This document shows, in pieces, positions 28,590 through 37,569 of a stretch of DNA of 64,000 nucleotides. The position numbers and the translations under genes were made by a program. The stretch spans positions 1,426,001 to 1,490,000 of the forward strand of contig NZ_CP125942.1 in assembly GCF_039602135.1 (NCBI RefSeq). Reading direction: 5' to 3'. The notes under the pieces were generated by a model. It did not search any database, was not told the DNA's origin, and saw only the letters and a list, made by a program, of their open reading frames with translations. Position 1 is the first letter of the stretch. Every line of letters starts with the position of its first letter. This DNA comes from Glutamicibacter sp. B1. GTDB lineage: Bacteria > Actinomycetota > Actinomycetes > Actinomycetales > Micrococcaceae.

Positions 28590-31282
28590 AAGAACATCAA
28601 GTCATCGCGGAAACCCGACAAACTGAATATCGTCACGTACTCAGGTCTTTGCAAGAACAGGGCCCTGCAGGAGTCGTTGTCCTCGGGGAAATGGGTATGG
28701 GCAAGACCAGCTTGGTGCGCGCAGCCCTAGCTGGTGCAGGCATTACCATGCCCACACTGAGTCTGTACTGCACACCGACGCTCAGGGCTGTGCCCTACGG
28801 AGTTTTGTCCCCGTATCTTGCGGCCCTCGACACCATAGATGAGCCGGTGAGTATCCTTCGCGAGTTAAACCGTATTTTCGGCTCTCATGAAGAGGCCAGA
28901 AATCCGAATATTGTGCTGATTGAGGATGCACATTACCTGGACTCTCAGACTTGCTTTTTGCTTTCCCTGTTGATCGAGAACACTGACGTGAAGATTTTTG
29001 CGCTGGGCGATTCAGACTTGGATATGGATAGCCCACTGAGCACTCTGGCGCAGCTCGAATCTTTTACCAGCTTGCGGCTACAACCGTTGAATGACAGTGG
29101 AGTAAAGGCCGTGGCCGAAAGCGTTACTGGCCGTACTCTGGGTAGCGGCACGGTGCAAGTAATCGCTCAGGTCACTGCCGGAAATCCTCGACTTGTCCAG
29201 GCCTATTCCTCCGCTTGTTTGGAGCAGGGTTTACTTTTTCATGATGACACGTTGCCTCAAGAACATGAGATCCATGAGCCTGTGTGGGTAGTGACTCAAG
29301 AATTGCCGAAGGTTGATAGTCGGTTGCAAACCTTGGGTCGTGAATTCAGTCGTTACCTATCTGAGCCGGAGCAAGATACTCGTATCTTGCTGGCTCTGGC
29401 CGGGGCGCAGCCCACAGAGCTACTTGAGGCCTGCGGTTTGCCTTATCGCCGCATGGTGAAGTCAGGACAATTGCTGTGCAAAGAAAATACGGTTTCCCTA
29501 ACTTCTGTACTCATCCAAGAGATCACTCGAAGCATGGCTTCTGAACAAACGAATGCTCGGTTGCACGAATTATGGCATGCAACCTCGGTAGCTTTGGGCA
29601 TAAAACCCACTGCTCGAGAGATCCTGTGGTGTTTGGATATTGGCGAATCAGTCACTACTGAAGTGGTGATGGCGGCGGCGCAGGAATGCATCGCTGAGTT
29701 GGACTTCGAATCAGCTTTGCGATTGTGTGCTCTCTCCAAAATTACCGAAAGTGGTGAACGCGGAGCCTTGTTGGAAGCCCAGATCCTCTTTTACATGGGC
29801 AGGCTCATTTCGGCACGTTCCTTGCTCCTGAGAATTACTTCGAAGATCAAAGGACTGGATCTCCTGGGGCAAACTTACGCCTTGTTGATGGAAGTGAGCA
29901 CGTGCATCGAAGCCAATAGCGCAGAACTTGAAGAGATCCTTGCCGACTGGGGGAGCCAAACCGCTAAGTACTCTCAAGGGTCTGACGCCGAGGAATACCG
30001 CATCCTGCATGAGGCGGGTTCCAAAGCGGTGCGGCTGTGGCTACGAGTCAATTCATCAACGGGCACAGTGCCCGCAGTTTCGGAAATACAAGACTTGCTT
30101 GCCGACCCACAGTTACCGGATCGTGTACGTTTTGTTTCGCTGGTCATGCTCACTGACGCACTGAGTTCCGAAGGACTGTGCCAGCAGGCACTCGATATCC
30201 TGGATCCCTTGGAAGAACTGTTGTCAGAGCAAGCGGATCTCCGTGCGAGATACTCGGTTCGAGTGTTTTTCCGCAAGGCGTGGAACATGCTTTTTCTGGG
30301 AGAATATGACAAGGCCAGTGCCTACATCGATTCGCATCGTCGGAAGCCACTTCAGTCCATTCAGTATTATCAGGGAGCTATATCGTTCCTTGATGGTGTT
30401 AAGCACCTCTTACAAGGTCGAGAGCACCTAGGCGCTTCCAAAGTGGCGCAGGCGGTGACTGAATTACGGATTCTTGATACCGCACAGATTCTCGGATTGT
30501 CCATGAACGTTTATCGAGTGATACTCAAGCGTTTAGACATCTCCGTGCCAAAAGCTCAGTCCTCGTCGCCCCTGGGCCACGGGTCCAGTGGCATCATATC
30601 GGCTACCGGGGAATTGGGGGAAGAATCCTCAGCCCAAAGAATTTTAGCCAGGGGCTTTGCTGCAAGTTTGGGGCAGCCCTATCCAGGAGAGTCACTGTCC
30701 GACTTCCCGCTGGTCAACCGAGAATGTTTTTTCACAACGTCCCGGCAACTGAGTGATCCAGAGCTGGGCGAATCAGCACTACGCGAAGAGTTGCTGGATT
30801 TAGCCAGCAATCAGGAGGGGGCACGGCCGCAGCTCATGGCTCGATTGATGCAATTGCGTCACGGCGCTGAGCGCGAACCATTGGAAGATCTGGCACAAGA
30901 ATCCTTGGCTAAAAAGGAATACCTCGTCGTTATCGAGGCGTGGGCCCGTGCTGCTCAACGGTATGCCGAGTCAGGAGACCAACGACGATGCGGTGCGCTG
31001 CTTCGGCGTGCTGCCAGGATTATTGACCAAGAGGGCATTGACGCCGGGAAAAATATTGAGCGGCTCCTGGCGATGACTGAACTTACGGCGAGGGAAGCTG
31101 AAATTGTGAATCTGGCACGTCAAGGATTAAATAACGCGCAGATTGCACGAACCTTGACCGTTTCACAACGCACGGTTGAGGGTCACCTGTATCGAGTCTT
31201 TTCTAAGTTAGGGATATCCGAGCGTTCTGAACTAGACCATGCTGGGCTTTCAACGGGTACACCTTCGGGCGAGACGACATAG
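28586..31282 (+). CDS. Large ATP-binding LuxR-family regulator (LAL type), second of a pair
   Basis: 898 residues with the same layout as its neighbour: Walker A GEMGMGKTSLV at residues 34-44 (canonical GKT), Walker B NIVLIEDAHYLD near 110-121, a long helical/TPR-like middle, and a LuxR HTH from residue 833, LTAREAEIVNLARQGLNNAQ then VEGHLYRVFSKLGISER. Start overlaps the first regulator (ATGA). Since one copy has an intact and the other a degenerate P-loop, they may form a heteromer with one active ATPase. Not close copies of each other; an old duplication. Confidence 0.88.
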   Translation: MKEHQVIAETRQTEYRHVLRSLQEQGPAGVVVLGEMGMGKTSLVRAALAGAGITMPTLSLYCTPTLRAVPYGVLSPYLAALDTIDEPVSILRELNRIFGSHEEARNPNIVLIEDAHYLDSQTCFLLSLLIENTDVKIFALGDSDLDMDSPLSTLAQLESFTSLRLQPLNDSGVKAVAESVTGRTLGSGTVQVIAQVTAGNPRLVQAYSSACLEQGLLFHDDTLPQEHEIHEPVWVVTQELPKVDSRLQTLGREFSRYLSEPEQDTRILLALAGAQPTELLEACGLPYRRMVKSGQLLCKENTVSLTSVLIQEITRSMASEQTNARLHELWHATSVALGIKPTAREILWCLDIGESVTTEVVMAAAQECIAELDFESALRLCALSKITESGERGALLEAQILFYMGRLISARSLLLRITSKIKGLDLLGQTYALLMEVSTCIEANSAELEEILADWGSQTAKYSQGSDAEEYRILHEAGSKAVRLWLRVNSSTGTVPAVSEIQDLLADPQLPDRVRFVSLVMLTDALSSEGLCQQALDILDPLEELLSEQADLRARYSVRVFFRKAWNMLFLGEYDKASAYIDSHRRKPLQSIQYYQGAISFLDGVKHLLQGREHLGASKVAQAVTELRILDTAQILGLSMNVYRVILKRLDISVPKAQSSSPLGHGSSGIISATGELGEESSAQRILARGFAASLGQPYPGESLSDFPLVNRECFFTTSRQLSDPELGESALREELLDLASNQEGARPQLMARLMQLRHGAEREPLEDLAQESLAKKEYLVVIEAWARAAQRYAESGDQRRCGALLRRAARIIDQEGIDAGKNIERLLAMTELTAREAEIVNLARQGLNNAQIARTLTVSQRTVEGHLYRVFSKLGISERSELDHAGLSTGTPSGETT

Positions 31283-31509
31283 GTGTACGCAATCTTCGGG
31301 TAAGACTCACGCGTGTAACCAGCGGTAAGCCTGCGTAGCGTAAAGTCTGGGAGTCGAAGAACAACGTGTGAATTCCAGTTGGATCCTGTGCACCTTCGTC
31401 CAACAGCTTAGGGAGCTCAAACCGCGAGACTCATCCCAGAAACGGGGCCGGCGGCCTGCGTATCCGCAAGGATTGCCCCCAGCGCGACTGCCGGTTCCTT
31501 GCCGCAGGA
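31283..31509 (+). other. GC-rich intergenic stretch, possible structured RNA
   Basis: About 230 bp after the LuxR pair without a convincing ORF. It has pairing potential, for example GCCGG and CCGGC blocks around 31448-31495, and it ends in the strong terminator at 31510-31549. Either a 3' UTR or an independent small RNA; TAAAGT at 31341-31346 could be a -10 box. I found no match to a known RNA family. Confidence 0.3.
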
Positions 31510-31549
31510 GACCCCACACGAACCATCCCCTCTGCGTTTGTGTGGGGTC
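31510..31549 (+). terminator. Intrinsic terminator
   Basis: GACCCCACAC (31510-31519) pairs with GTGTGGGGTC (31540-31549) around a 20-nt loop, followed by TTCTGTGTT. Ends the LuxR transcript or a small RNA. Confidence 0.65.
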
Positions 31550-31721
31550 TTCTGTGTTCCTCAATGAAAGCCTGTCTTCTCTGATCAAACATGGAAGATC
31601 ACGACTTTGGAAGTGGTTGAGCATAAGGTGAAACTGCGTGTTGTGCTGAAAGTTGCTCGGCCTGATTCTTGTTGGCCAGCCGCTTCATGTAGCCTCACCG
31701 TGTCCGTTTAAGGCTGTCTGT

Positions 31722-33395
31722 TTAGTTCAGTGACCGCCCCACGCTCAGTCCGGTAAAGAGACATCCTCCAAGGAAGGTGCCTTCCAGGGCGTTGTACCCG
31801 TGTACTCCGCCGCCACCAAAACCGGCAACTTCCCCTGCAGCGAAGAGGCCAGGAATAGCTACACCCTGGGCATCTCGCACTTGCCCAGATAAATCCATTT
31901 GGATACCACCCAATGATTTTCTCGTCAGTGTCCTCAAGCGCACAGCAATGAGCGGGCCATGACGACGGCTCAAGAGACGGTGAGGCTTGGCGACACGAGC
32001 TAGCCTATCTCCGCGATACCGTCGGGCATTGTGAATGGCCATCACCTGCGCATCTTTGCCAAAGGGGTTGGCCATGGCCCGGTCGCGGGCCTGCACAATC
32101 TGCAGGACGCGCTGTGGGTCCAGCGGTGCCTGCGGTGTCAAGGCATTCATCTTTTTCACCAAGGAGAGGATGTCGGGCGCCTGGACGAAGTCTTCCCCGT
32201 GGTCTAAGAATGCTTGCAGTGGTTCAGGCATGCGACTGGTCAAGCGGCTACCGACCACGCGTAGTGGTTTGCGGTCAGTGATGTCTGGGTTTTGTTCGGA
32301 ACCTGAGAGTGCAAACTCTTTGGCCACAATGGATTTGGTTGCAATAAACCATGAATGGTCGTACTCGGCGATGTCTGGGGCGGTGCGAAGGATACGCAGG
32401 GTGCCCAGCGTATCGAAGCCCGGAAGGGCTGGGTTGGGCAGCCGCCGGCCAAGGGCATCGAGCCATAATGCGGAGGGTCCGGGAAGGATGCGAATGGCAT
32501 GGCCGGGCCAGAGCGGGTCGTGGTTTCGGATTCCTTCGGTGTAGTGCCACATGCGGTCACGGTTCACCAGCCGGCCACCTGCTTGCGCAACGATGTCGAG
32601 CATTCGCCCATCGACCGATGCTGGTACGCCGGTGAGCATCTGCTGCGGTGCGGTGCCCAAGCGTTCGGGCCACCACCGCCGCACTAGTTCGTGGTTCGCA
32701 CCGATCCCGCCGGTGGCAACCACCACCGAAGATGCGCGCAACGAGAAGTCATCAATGACCTCGCGATTGGTGGGCCGTCCGCGCTCTGCATGATCCCGCG
32801 CCAGAACTGCGCCAGCCACACCTCGACATTCACCGCCCTCCACAATCAGCTCGTCCACCCGGTGCCGGAACAACAGTTTCAGTCGTCCTTCCTGCGCTGC
32901 TTGCCGCACCCGCTCGGCAAAAGGTCCGACAACCCCGGTGCCGGTACCCCAAGCGACGTGGAAACGGGGGACCGAGTTGCCATGCCCTGATTGCGTTAGC
33001 GCTCCGCGTTCGGCCCATCCGACCATGGGAGTCAGCGATATGCCTTTCTCCTGGATCCACGCGGCCATCTCACCACCGGCGAACTCGACAAATGATCGCC
33101 CCCACTGCATTGCCCAATGGTCTTCTGCCAACTCAGAGTCTTTGCGATCCCACTGTGCGCTGTTCTGCCAGTCATCCCAAGCCAAGTCGATGCTGTCACG
33201 GATGCCCATGCGGCGCTGCTGTGCGCTGTTGACGAGGAACAGTCCTCCAAAGGACCAGAACGCTTGCCCGCCGAAGGCTTGCGAATTCTCCTGATCAACA
33301 ATGACCACGCGCTTGCCCTTGCTGAGCAGCTCGTCTGCGGCGACAAGCCCGGCTAGTCCCGCCCCGACAATGATGACGTCTGCTTGTTCGTTCAT
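31722..33395 (-). CDS. FAD-binding dehydrogenase (FAD_binding_2 / fumarate-reductase-like flavoprotein)
   Basis: 557 residues from the ATG at 33395 (MNEQADVIIVGAGLAGLVA), which follows AAAGG; a longer frame to 33545 has no support. The dinucleotide fold is at residues 6-24, with QAFGGQAFWSFGGLFLV soon after. The C-terminus AIPGLFAAGEVAGFGGGGVH and LGGCLFTGLSVGRSL is the flavoprotein family signature. This group includes 3-ketosteroid dehydrogenase-like and fumarate-reductase-like enzymes; substrate unknown. It sits alone on the minus strand between the regulators and the polysaccharide operon and does not fit the polysaccharide pathway in an obvious way. Confidence 0.85.
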   Translation of the reverse strand: MNEQADVIIVGAGLAGLVAADELLSKGKRVVIVDQENSQAFGGQAFWSFGGLFLVNSAQQRRMGIRDSIDLAWDDWQNSAQWDRKDSELAEDHWAMQWGRSFVEFAGGEMAAWIQEKGISLTPMVGWAERGALTQSGHGNSVPRFHVAWGTGTGVVGPFAERVRQAAQEGRLKLLFRHRVDELIVEGGECRGVAGAVLARDHAERGRPTNREVIDDFSLRASSVVVATGGIGANHELVRRWWPERLGTAPQQMLTGVPASVDGRMLDIVAQAGGRLVNRDRMWHYTEGIRNHDPLWPGHAIRILPGPSALWLDALGRRLPNPALPGFDTLGTLRILRTAPDIAEYDHSWFIATKSIVAKEFALSGSEQNPDITDRKPLRVVGSRLTSRMPEPLQAFLDHGEDFVQAPDILSLVKKMNALTPQAPLDPQRVLQIVQARDRAMANPFGKDAQVMAIHNARRYRGDRLARVAKPHRLLSRRHGPLIAVRLRTLTRKSLGGIQMDLSGQVRDAQGVAIPGLFAAGEVAGFGGGGVHGYNALEGTFLGGCLFTGLSVGRSLN

Positions 33396-33801
33396 GTTGT
33401 ATACCTTTTCGATTATCGGAACGCACGTACTTGGAGAACCACCACTCCTGCCAATATGTCGAATAATGTGCCACTTGGGAAGAACCTGAGCCATACCAAG
33501 ATTTCGAGGAACACCGCTCGCAACGCTCCAATCAAGCGGCAACACCGTGCCCTGATGCCACCAAAGGCAACACCAGCGGAGAAAACACTGTGTCTAAAGT
33601 TCATCCAAGTAATCAGCGAGTAGGACCCAAGTAATAGGCGAGTAATTGCCCTGAACTCTGTGGAGCAATGGAGTGCCGCTCCACTCGTGCACAACGTTGC
33701 ATTGCATTTTAGGCTCAGTCCTAGCGAACGAATGAGTGCTCGTGGGACAGCACTTTTGCGTTTAAGAATGGGGAACTCGCAAATTTCTTGGGGGAATACA
33801 G
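33396..33801. other. Divergent intergenic region before the polysaccharide operon
   Basis: About 400 bp. No gene recognised. It must hold promoters for the flavoprotein gene (leftward) and for the 17-kb polysaccharide run (rightward). TTGGGGGAA at 33789-33797 precedes a small ORF at 33802. I could not fix a -35/-10 pair with confidence. Confidence 0.4.
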
Positions 33802-33888
33802 ATGAATATCTTTGTGTTGCCAGTCTGCGACCACCCTTGCTGCGTTGAATCGCTGGCCGGGGTGGGCATACGACATGTCACAAATTAG
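33802..33888 (+). CDS. 28-residue upstream ORF overlapping the sugar-transferase start
   Basis: ATG at 33802, 5-8 nt behind TTGGGGGAA, runs 28 codons to a TAG at 33886-33888, 14 bp inside the sugar-transferase gene (start 33875). It encodes MNIFVLPVCDHPCCVESLAG and eight more residues, with three Cys. Its ribosome-binding stretch is stronger than that of the main gene, so the main gene may depend on translation of this leader. Possibly a cysteine-responsive or coupling leader; no homology is claimed. Confidence 0.4.
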   Translation: MNIFVLPVCDHPCCVESLAGVGIRHVTN

Positions 33889-35404
33889 TAGTCGAATCAG
33901 TGAAGAATCTTTATCGCCGCTTGGATCATGGGCCGTACTCACTCCAGGTTCGGTTCAGAGCACTGGAACACGGCGAGCCGATGGCCACTTGTACTTGCGT
34001 CGCATATTTGGCACGGATCTATTGATCATTGTTGCCGTGAGTGCACTGCCGGTTCTCGCTCTTACTCAAGAATCCTTGAGCAATGGTCTGGTCGATCAAA
34101 CTCTGCAGTTTCATGTGCTCGCCGGATTGGCGTTGAGCATCGCGTGGATGCTCAGCCTCTGGGCCTTCAAAGCTCACTCAATTGGCAGCGTCGCCGTGGG
34201 GATGCAGGAATACAAGCTTATGGTTTATGGCTCGGTGTGCTTGGCCGGAGTCTTGGGCATCTTGATCTCCTTGCTCCAAGTCGACGCGCTACGGATCTAC
34301 CTCTCGGTCTCTTTACCCGTAGGTGCGATGAGTTTATTGCTCAGCCGCTGGTCATGGAGGCAATGGCTTGCCCACCGCAGCCGTCAGGGATTCGCCCTGA
34401 GCAACGTCCTGATCTACGGACAAGGTAGTGACGCATCATTTGCGCTACAACAGATTTCCAAAAAATCTGGCCCTGTCTACAGGGTCGTGGGAGTGCTCTT
34501 TGACGGTGCACCCGATCCCAGTGCTGAACAAGAAATCGGCAAATCCAATCCAATGGTGCCATTGGTATACGGCTTTAACGATCTGGAGCAAGAACTCCAA
34601 CGTCTACACGCAGACTCAGTAATCGTCGCAGGACCTTTAGTTGGCGGAAACCAAAGTTTGCAGGAGCTGAGCTGGCGCCTTGAAAAGACCGGTACCAAGC
34701 TCATCGTTGCTTCATCACTGACCGGGGTGGCTAGCCGTCGCGTGCGCACCACGCCACTGGACGGGATGCCGCTGATGCACGTGGATTTAGCCAAGTTCAC
34801 CGGTGCACGGTACCTGCTCAAGCGAGGCTTCGATATCCTCTTTGCTTCAGCTGCCCTACTGGCCCTGTCACCAGTATTCATGGTGATCGCTTTGCTGATC
34901 CGTCGCGAAGGCCCAGGGAAGATTTTCTTCCGTCAAGAACGAGCCGGACAAGATGGCAAGGCTTTCACGATGTTCAAATTCCGCACCATGGTCGAAGATG
35001 CCGAAGCACGCCTCGCGGATCTCAAAGATCTCAACGAAGGCTCAGGCCCACTTTTTAAGCTGAAAAACGATCCGCGAATAACCCGCACTGGTCATTGGCT
35101 ACGCAAACATTCGTTGGATGAGTTACCCCAGTTTGTCAACGTTTTACTCGGAGACATGTCAGTAGTCGGCCCGCGTCCGCCACTGTTCACCGAGGTCCAA
35201 GCATATGAGGGTCACACTCGCCGTCGTTTGCTGCTCAAACCCGGAGTGACTGGACTGTGGCAGGTCAGCGGCCGGTCAAACCTGGATTGGAAGGAAAGCG
35301 TACGCCTTGACCTGTACTACGCGGAGAACTGGACGGTACTGAGCGACCTGCGCATTATCTGGCGCACTTTCCACGTCATGATCAAACCCGAAGGAGCGTA
35401 CTGA
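33875..35404 (+). CDS. Undecaprenyl-phosphate sugar-phosphotransferase (initiating enzyme)
   Basis: 509 residues from the ATG at 33875 (MSQISSRISEESLSP). N-terminal half: four to five membrane helices and a CoA-binding-like domain. C-terminal half (from about 310): the polyprenyl glycosylphosphotransferase catalytic domain with KRGFDILFASAALLALSP, MFKFRTM, SLDELPQFVNVLLGDMSVVG, PRPP and KPGVTGLWQVSGRS. It transfers a sugar-1-phosphate to undecaprenyl phosphate, starting the repeat unit at the inner face of the membrane. First gene of a 17-kb co-directional run; its TGA overlaps the next ATG. Confidence 0.93.
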   Translation: MSQISSRISEESLSPLGSWAVLTPGSVQSTGTRRADGHLYLRRIFGTDLLIIVAVSALPVLALTQESLSNGLVDQTLQFHVLAGLALSIAWMLSLWAFKAHSIGSVAVGMQEYKLMVYGSVCLAGVLGILISLLQVDALRIYLSVSLPVGAMSLLLSRWSWRQWLAHRSRQGFALSNVLIYGQGSDASFALQQISKKSGPVYRVVGVLFDGAPDPSAEQEIGKSNPMVPLVYGFNDLEQELQRLHADSVIVAGPLVGGNQSLQELSWRLEKTGTKLIVASSLTGVASRRVRTTPLDGMPLMHVDLAKFTGARYLLKRGFDILFASAALLALSPVFMVIALLIRREGPGKIFFRQERAGQDGKAFTMFKFRTMVEDAEARLADLKDLNEGSGPLFKLKNDPRITRTGHWLRKHSLDELPQFVNVLLGDMSVVGPRPPLFTEVQAYEGHTRRRLLLKPGVTGLWQVSGRSNLDWKESVRLDLYYAENWTVLSDLRIIWRTFHVMIKPEGAY

Positions 35405-36504
35405 TGAGTATTGCAGCCGATATTTCTGTTTACCCGGCATTACGCGTGGCCGTAGTCGGTGCCGGGTATTGGGGCCCTAATCTGGCCCGCAATTTTGCCA
35501 TGAGCACCGAGTGGGAACTGGTGGCCATCTGCGACTTAGACCTCGAACGGGCCCAAAATTTAGCTCGCAAAACCGGAAACCCAGCCGTGGTTGGTTCACT
35601 CGATGAGCTACTCGCCGACTACGACATCGATGCCGTAGCTATCGCCACCCCGGCACATACCCACCACAAGATTGCCATGCAGGCGATTACTGCTGGCAAA
35701 CACGTAGTGGTAGAAAAGCCACTGGCCGACAACAGCGCGCACGGCACCCAGATGGTCCAGTCAGCAGCCAACGCCGGAACCATACTCATGGCAGACCACA
35801 CCTACTGCTACACCCCGGCAGTGCTCAAAATTCGTGAACTGTTAGCAGCCGGCGAATTAGGGGAGCTGCTCTATATCGATTCCACCCGAATCAACCTTGG
35901 CCTGGTTCAACCAGACGTGGATGTTTTCTGGGACCTTGCACCCCATGATCTGTCCATCCTGGACTTTGTCATTCCCGGCGGACTCAACACGCGCACCGTC
36001 ACCGCTTTGGGCTCTGACCCATTGCATGCGGGCAAATCCTGTGTGGGTTATCTATCGATGGAATTGGAGAGCGGGATTCTGGCACATATTAATGTCAATT
36101 GGCTCTCTCCCACAAAGATTCGTCAGATGGTCATCGGTGGGAGCAAGAAAACCCTGGTGTGGGATGACTTGAACCCACAACAGCGACTCACCGTCTTTGA
36201 CCGTGGAGTGGATCTGGATAGACAGAAAATGATTCGCTCCGATGCCGAAGACCGCAAAGGTGCCACGATTTCCTACCGGTTGGGAGACACCTGGTCACCG
36301 GCGCTCTCCGAATTCGAGCCACTGGGTCTGATGATTTCAGAATTTGCCGCCAGCATCAGGGGATCTCATCGGCCACCCACGGATGGGCTTTCGGCATTGC
36401 GCGTGCTCAAGGTGCTTGAAGCAGCTAACGACTCGTTGGCACAACGCTCCCACGGGGAGCAAACCAACAACAGCCAAACACTTGTGATGGAGAATCAACG
36501 ATGA
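35404..36504 (+). CDS. Gfo/Idh/MocA-family sugar-nucleotide oxidoreductase
   Basis: 366 residues. The NAD(P)-binding start RVAVVGAGYWGPNLARNF and the EKP motif in HVVVEKPLADNSAHG are typical, with DLAPHDLSILDF the substrate-side His block. In polysaccharide loci such enzymes often oxidise position 3 of a UDP- or dTDP-sugar, preparing it for a DegT 3-aminotransferase; one lies at 39371 and a matching acyltransferase at 53688. Substrate inferred from context. Overlaps both neighbours (TGATG, ATGA). Confidence 0.85.
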   Translation: MSIAADISVYPALRVAVVGAGYWGPNLARNFAMSTEWELVAICDLDLERAQNLARKTGNPAVVGSLDELLADYDIDAVAIATPAHTHHKIAMQAITAGKHVVVEKPLADNSAHGTQMVQSAANAGTILMADHTYCYTPAVLKIRELLAAGELGELLYIDSTRINLGLVQPDVDVFWDLAPHDLSILDFVIPGGLNTRTVTALGSDPLHAGKSCVGYLSMELESGILAHINVNWLSPTKIRQMVIGGSKKTLVWDDLNPQQRLTVFDRGVDLDRQKMIRSDAEDRKGATISYRLGDTWSPALSEFEPLGLMISEFAASIRGSHRPPTDGLSALRVLKVLEAANDSLAQRSHGEQTNNSQTLVMENQR

Positions 36505-37523
36505 ACGCAACGATCGAGTCCCTTGCCGGGAAAAAATTCTTAGTCACCGGAGGGGCCGGAACTATCGGTTCTGAGATTGTGGACCAGCTACTCGCCGCCG
36601 GAGCCGCACATATTGACGTATTAGATAATCTGGTTCGCGGAAGGCGCAGCAATATTGCCAAGGCTCTGGAAAGTGGCCGGGTCACCCTCTACGTAGGGGA
36701 TATCACCGACCGCGAGTTGGTGCGCGAAGTGATGGTGGGCCAAGACATGGTCTTCCATCAGGCGGCCATTCGCATTACCCAGTGCGCCGAAGAACCACGT
36801 CTGGCGGTGGACGTCATGGTCAACGGCACCTTCAACGTGCTGGAAGCAGCGGTGGAAGCCAAAGTGCCCAAAATTGTGGCAGCCTCAAGCGCATCGGTGT
36901 ACGGGATGGCCGAGGAATTTCCCACCACTGAACGTCACCATCCATACAATAATGACACCCTGTACGGTGCCGCGAAGACCTTCAACGAGGGACTGTTTAA
37001 GTCCTTCCGCGCCATGTACGGCCTGGACTACGTGATGCTGCGCTACTTCAACGTTTATGGTCCGCGAATGGATGTTCACGGTGCCTATACCGAGGTGCTG
37101 GTGCGCTGGATGGAACGCATTGCCGACGGCCTGCCGCCACTGATTTTTGGTGATGGTTCACAAACCATGGACTTCGTAGTGTCACAAGACATCGCCCGAG
37201 CGAATCTCTTGGCAGCCAGCAGCTCTATCTCCGAAGGCGTGTACAACATCGCCAGTGGCACCGAAACCAGTCTCAAAGAGTTGGCACAAAGCCTACTGCG
37301 CGTCATGGATTCGAATTTGAGCATCGAATACGGTCCAGAACGCTCGGTGAACTCAGTGGTTCGGCGCCTGGCTGACACCAGCGCTGCGCGTAAAGACCTG
37401 GGGTTCGAGGCCCGTATCGGGTTAGAAGAAGGACTGCGCACACTCGTTGAATGGTGGAAACCATTGCGTGAAGAAGTTGCCGCCGGACGTGCCTTAGCCA
37501 CGCCCATCGGCGCAAACAAATAA
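36501..37523 (+). CDS. NAD-dependent epimerase/dehydratase (extended SDR)
   Basis: 340 residues. KFLVTGGAGTIGSEIVDQLL carries the TGxxGxxG loop; catalytic Ser in AASSASVYG and YxxxK in LYGAAKTF. Similar to UDP-sugar 4-epimerases and 4,6-dehydratases of surface-glycan loci. The product is probably a UDP- or dTDP-sugar intermediate used by the aminotransferases that follow. Start overlaps the preceding gene by 4 bp. Confidence 0.87.
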   Translation: MNATIESLAGKKFLVTGGAGTIGSEIVDQLLAAGAAHIDVLDNLVRGRRSNIAKALESGRVTLYVGDITDRELVREVMVGQDMVFHQAAIRITQCAEEPRLAVDVMVNGTFNVLEAAVEAKVPKIVAASSASVYGMAEEFPTTERHHPYNNDTLYGAAKTFNEGLFKSFRAMYGLDYVMLRYFNVYGPRMDVHGAYTEVLVRWMERIADGLPPLIFGDGSQTMDFVVSQDIARANLLAASSSISEGVYNIASGTETSLKELAQSLLRVMDSNLSIEYGPERSVNSVVRRLADTSAARKDLGFEARIGLEEGLRTLVEWWKPLREEVAAGRALATPIGANK

Positions 37524-37569
37524 CGCAAACAAATAAGCAGATACTGATTTTTTGGGGGGGAAAAGAATC

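Noticed and set aside
31340..31530. Cobalamin-type riboswitch suggested by a CAGGAGACC-like string
   Set aside because: The other conserved blocks are missing or in the wrong places, and no suitable gene follows on the plus strand.
31722..33395. Flavoprotein as part of the polysaccharide pathway
   Set aside because: It is on the opposite strand, with a family better known from steroid or fumarate-type redox; adjacency alone is not enough.
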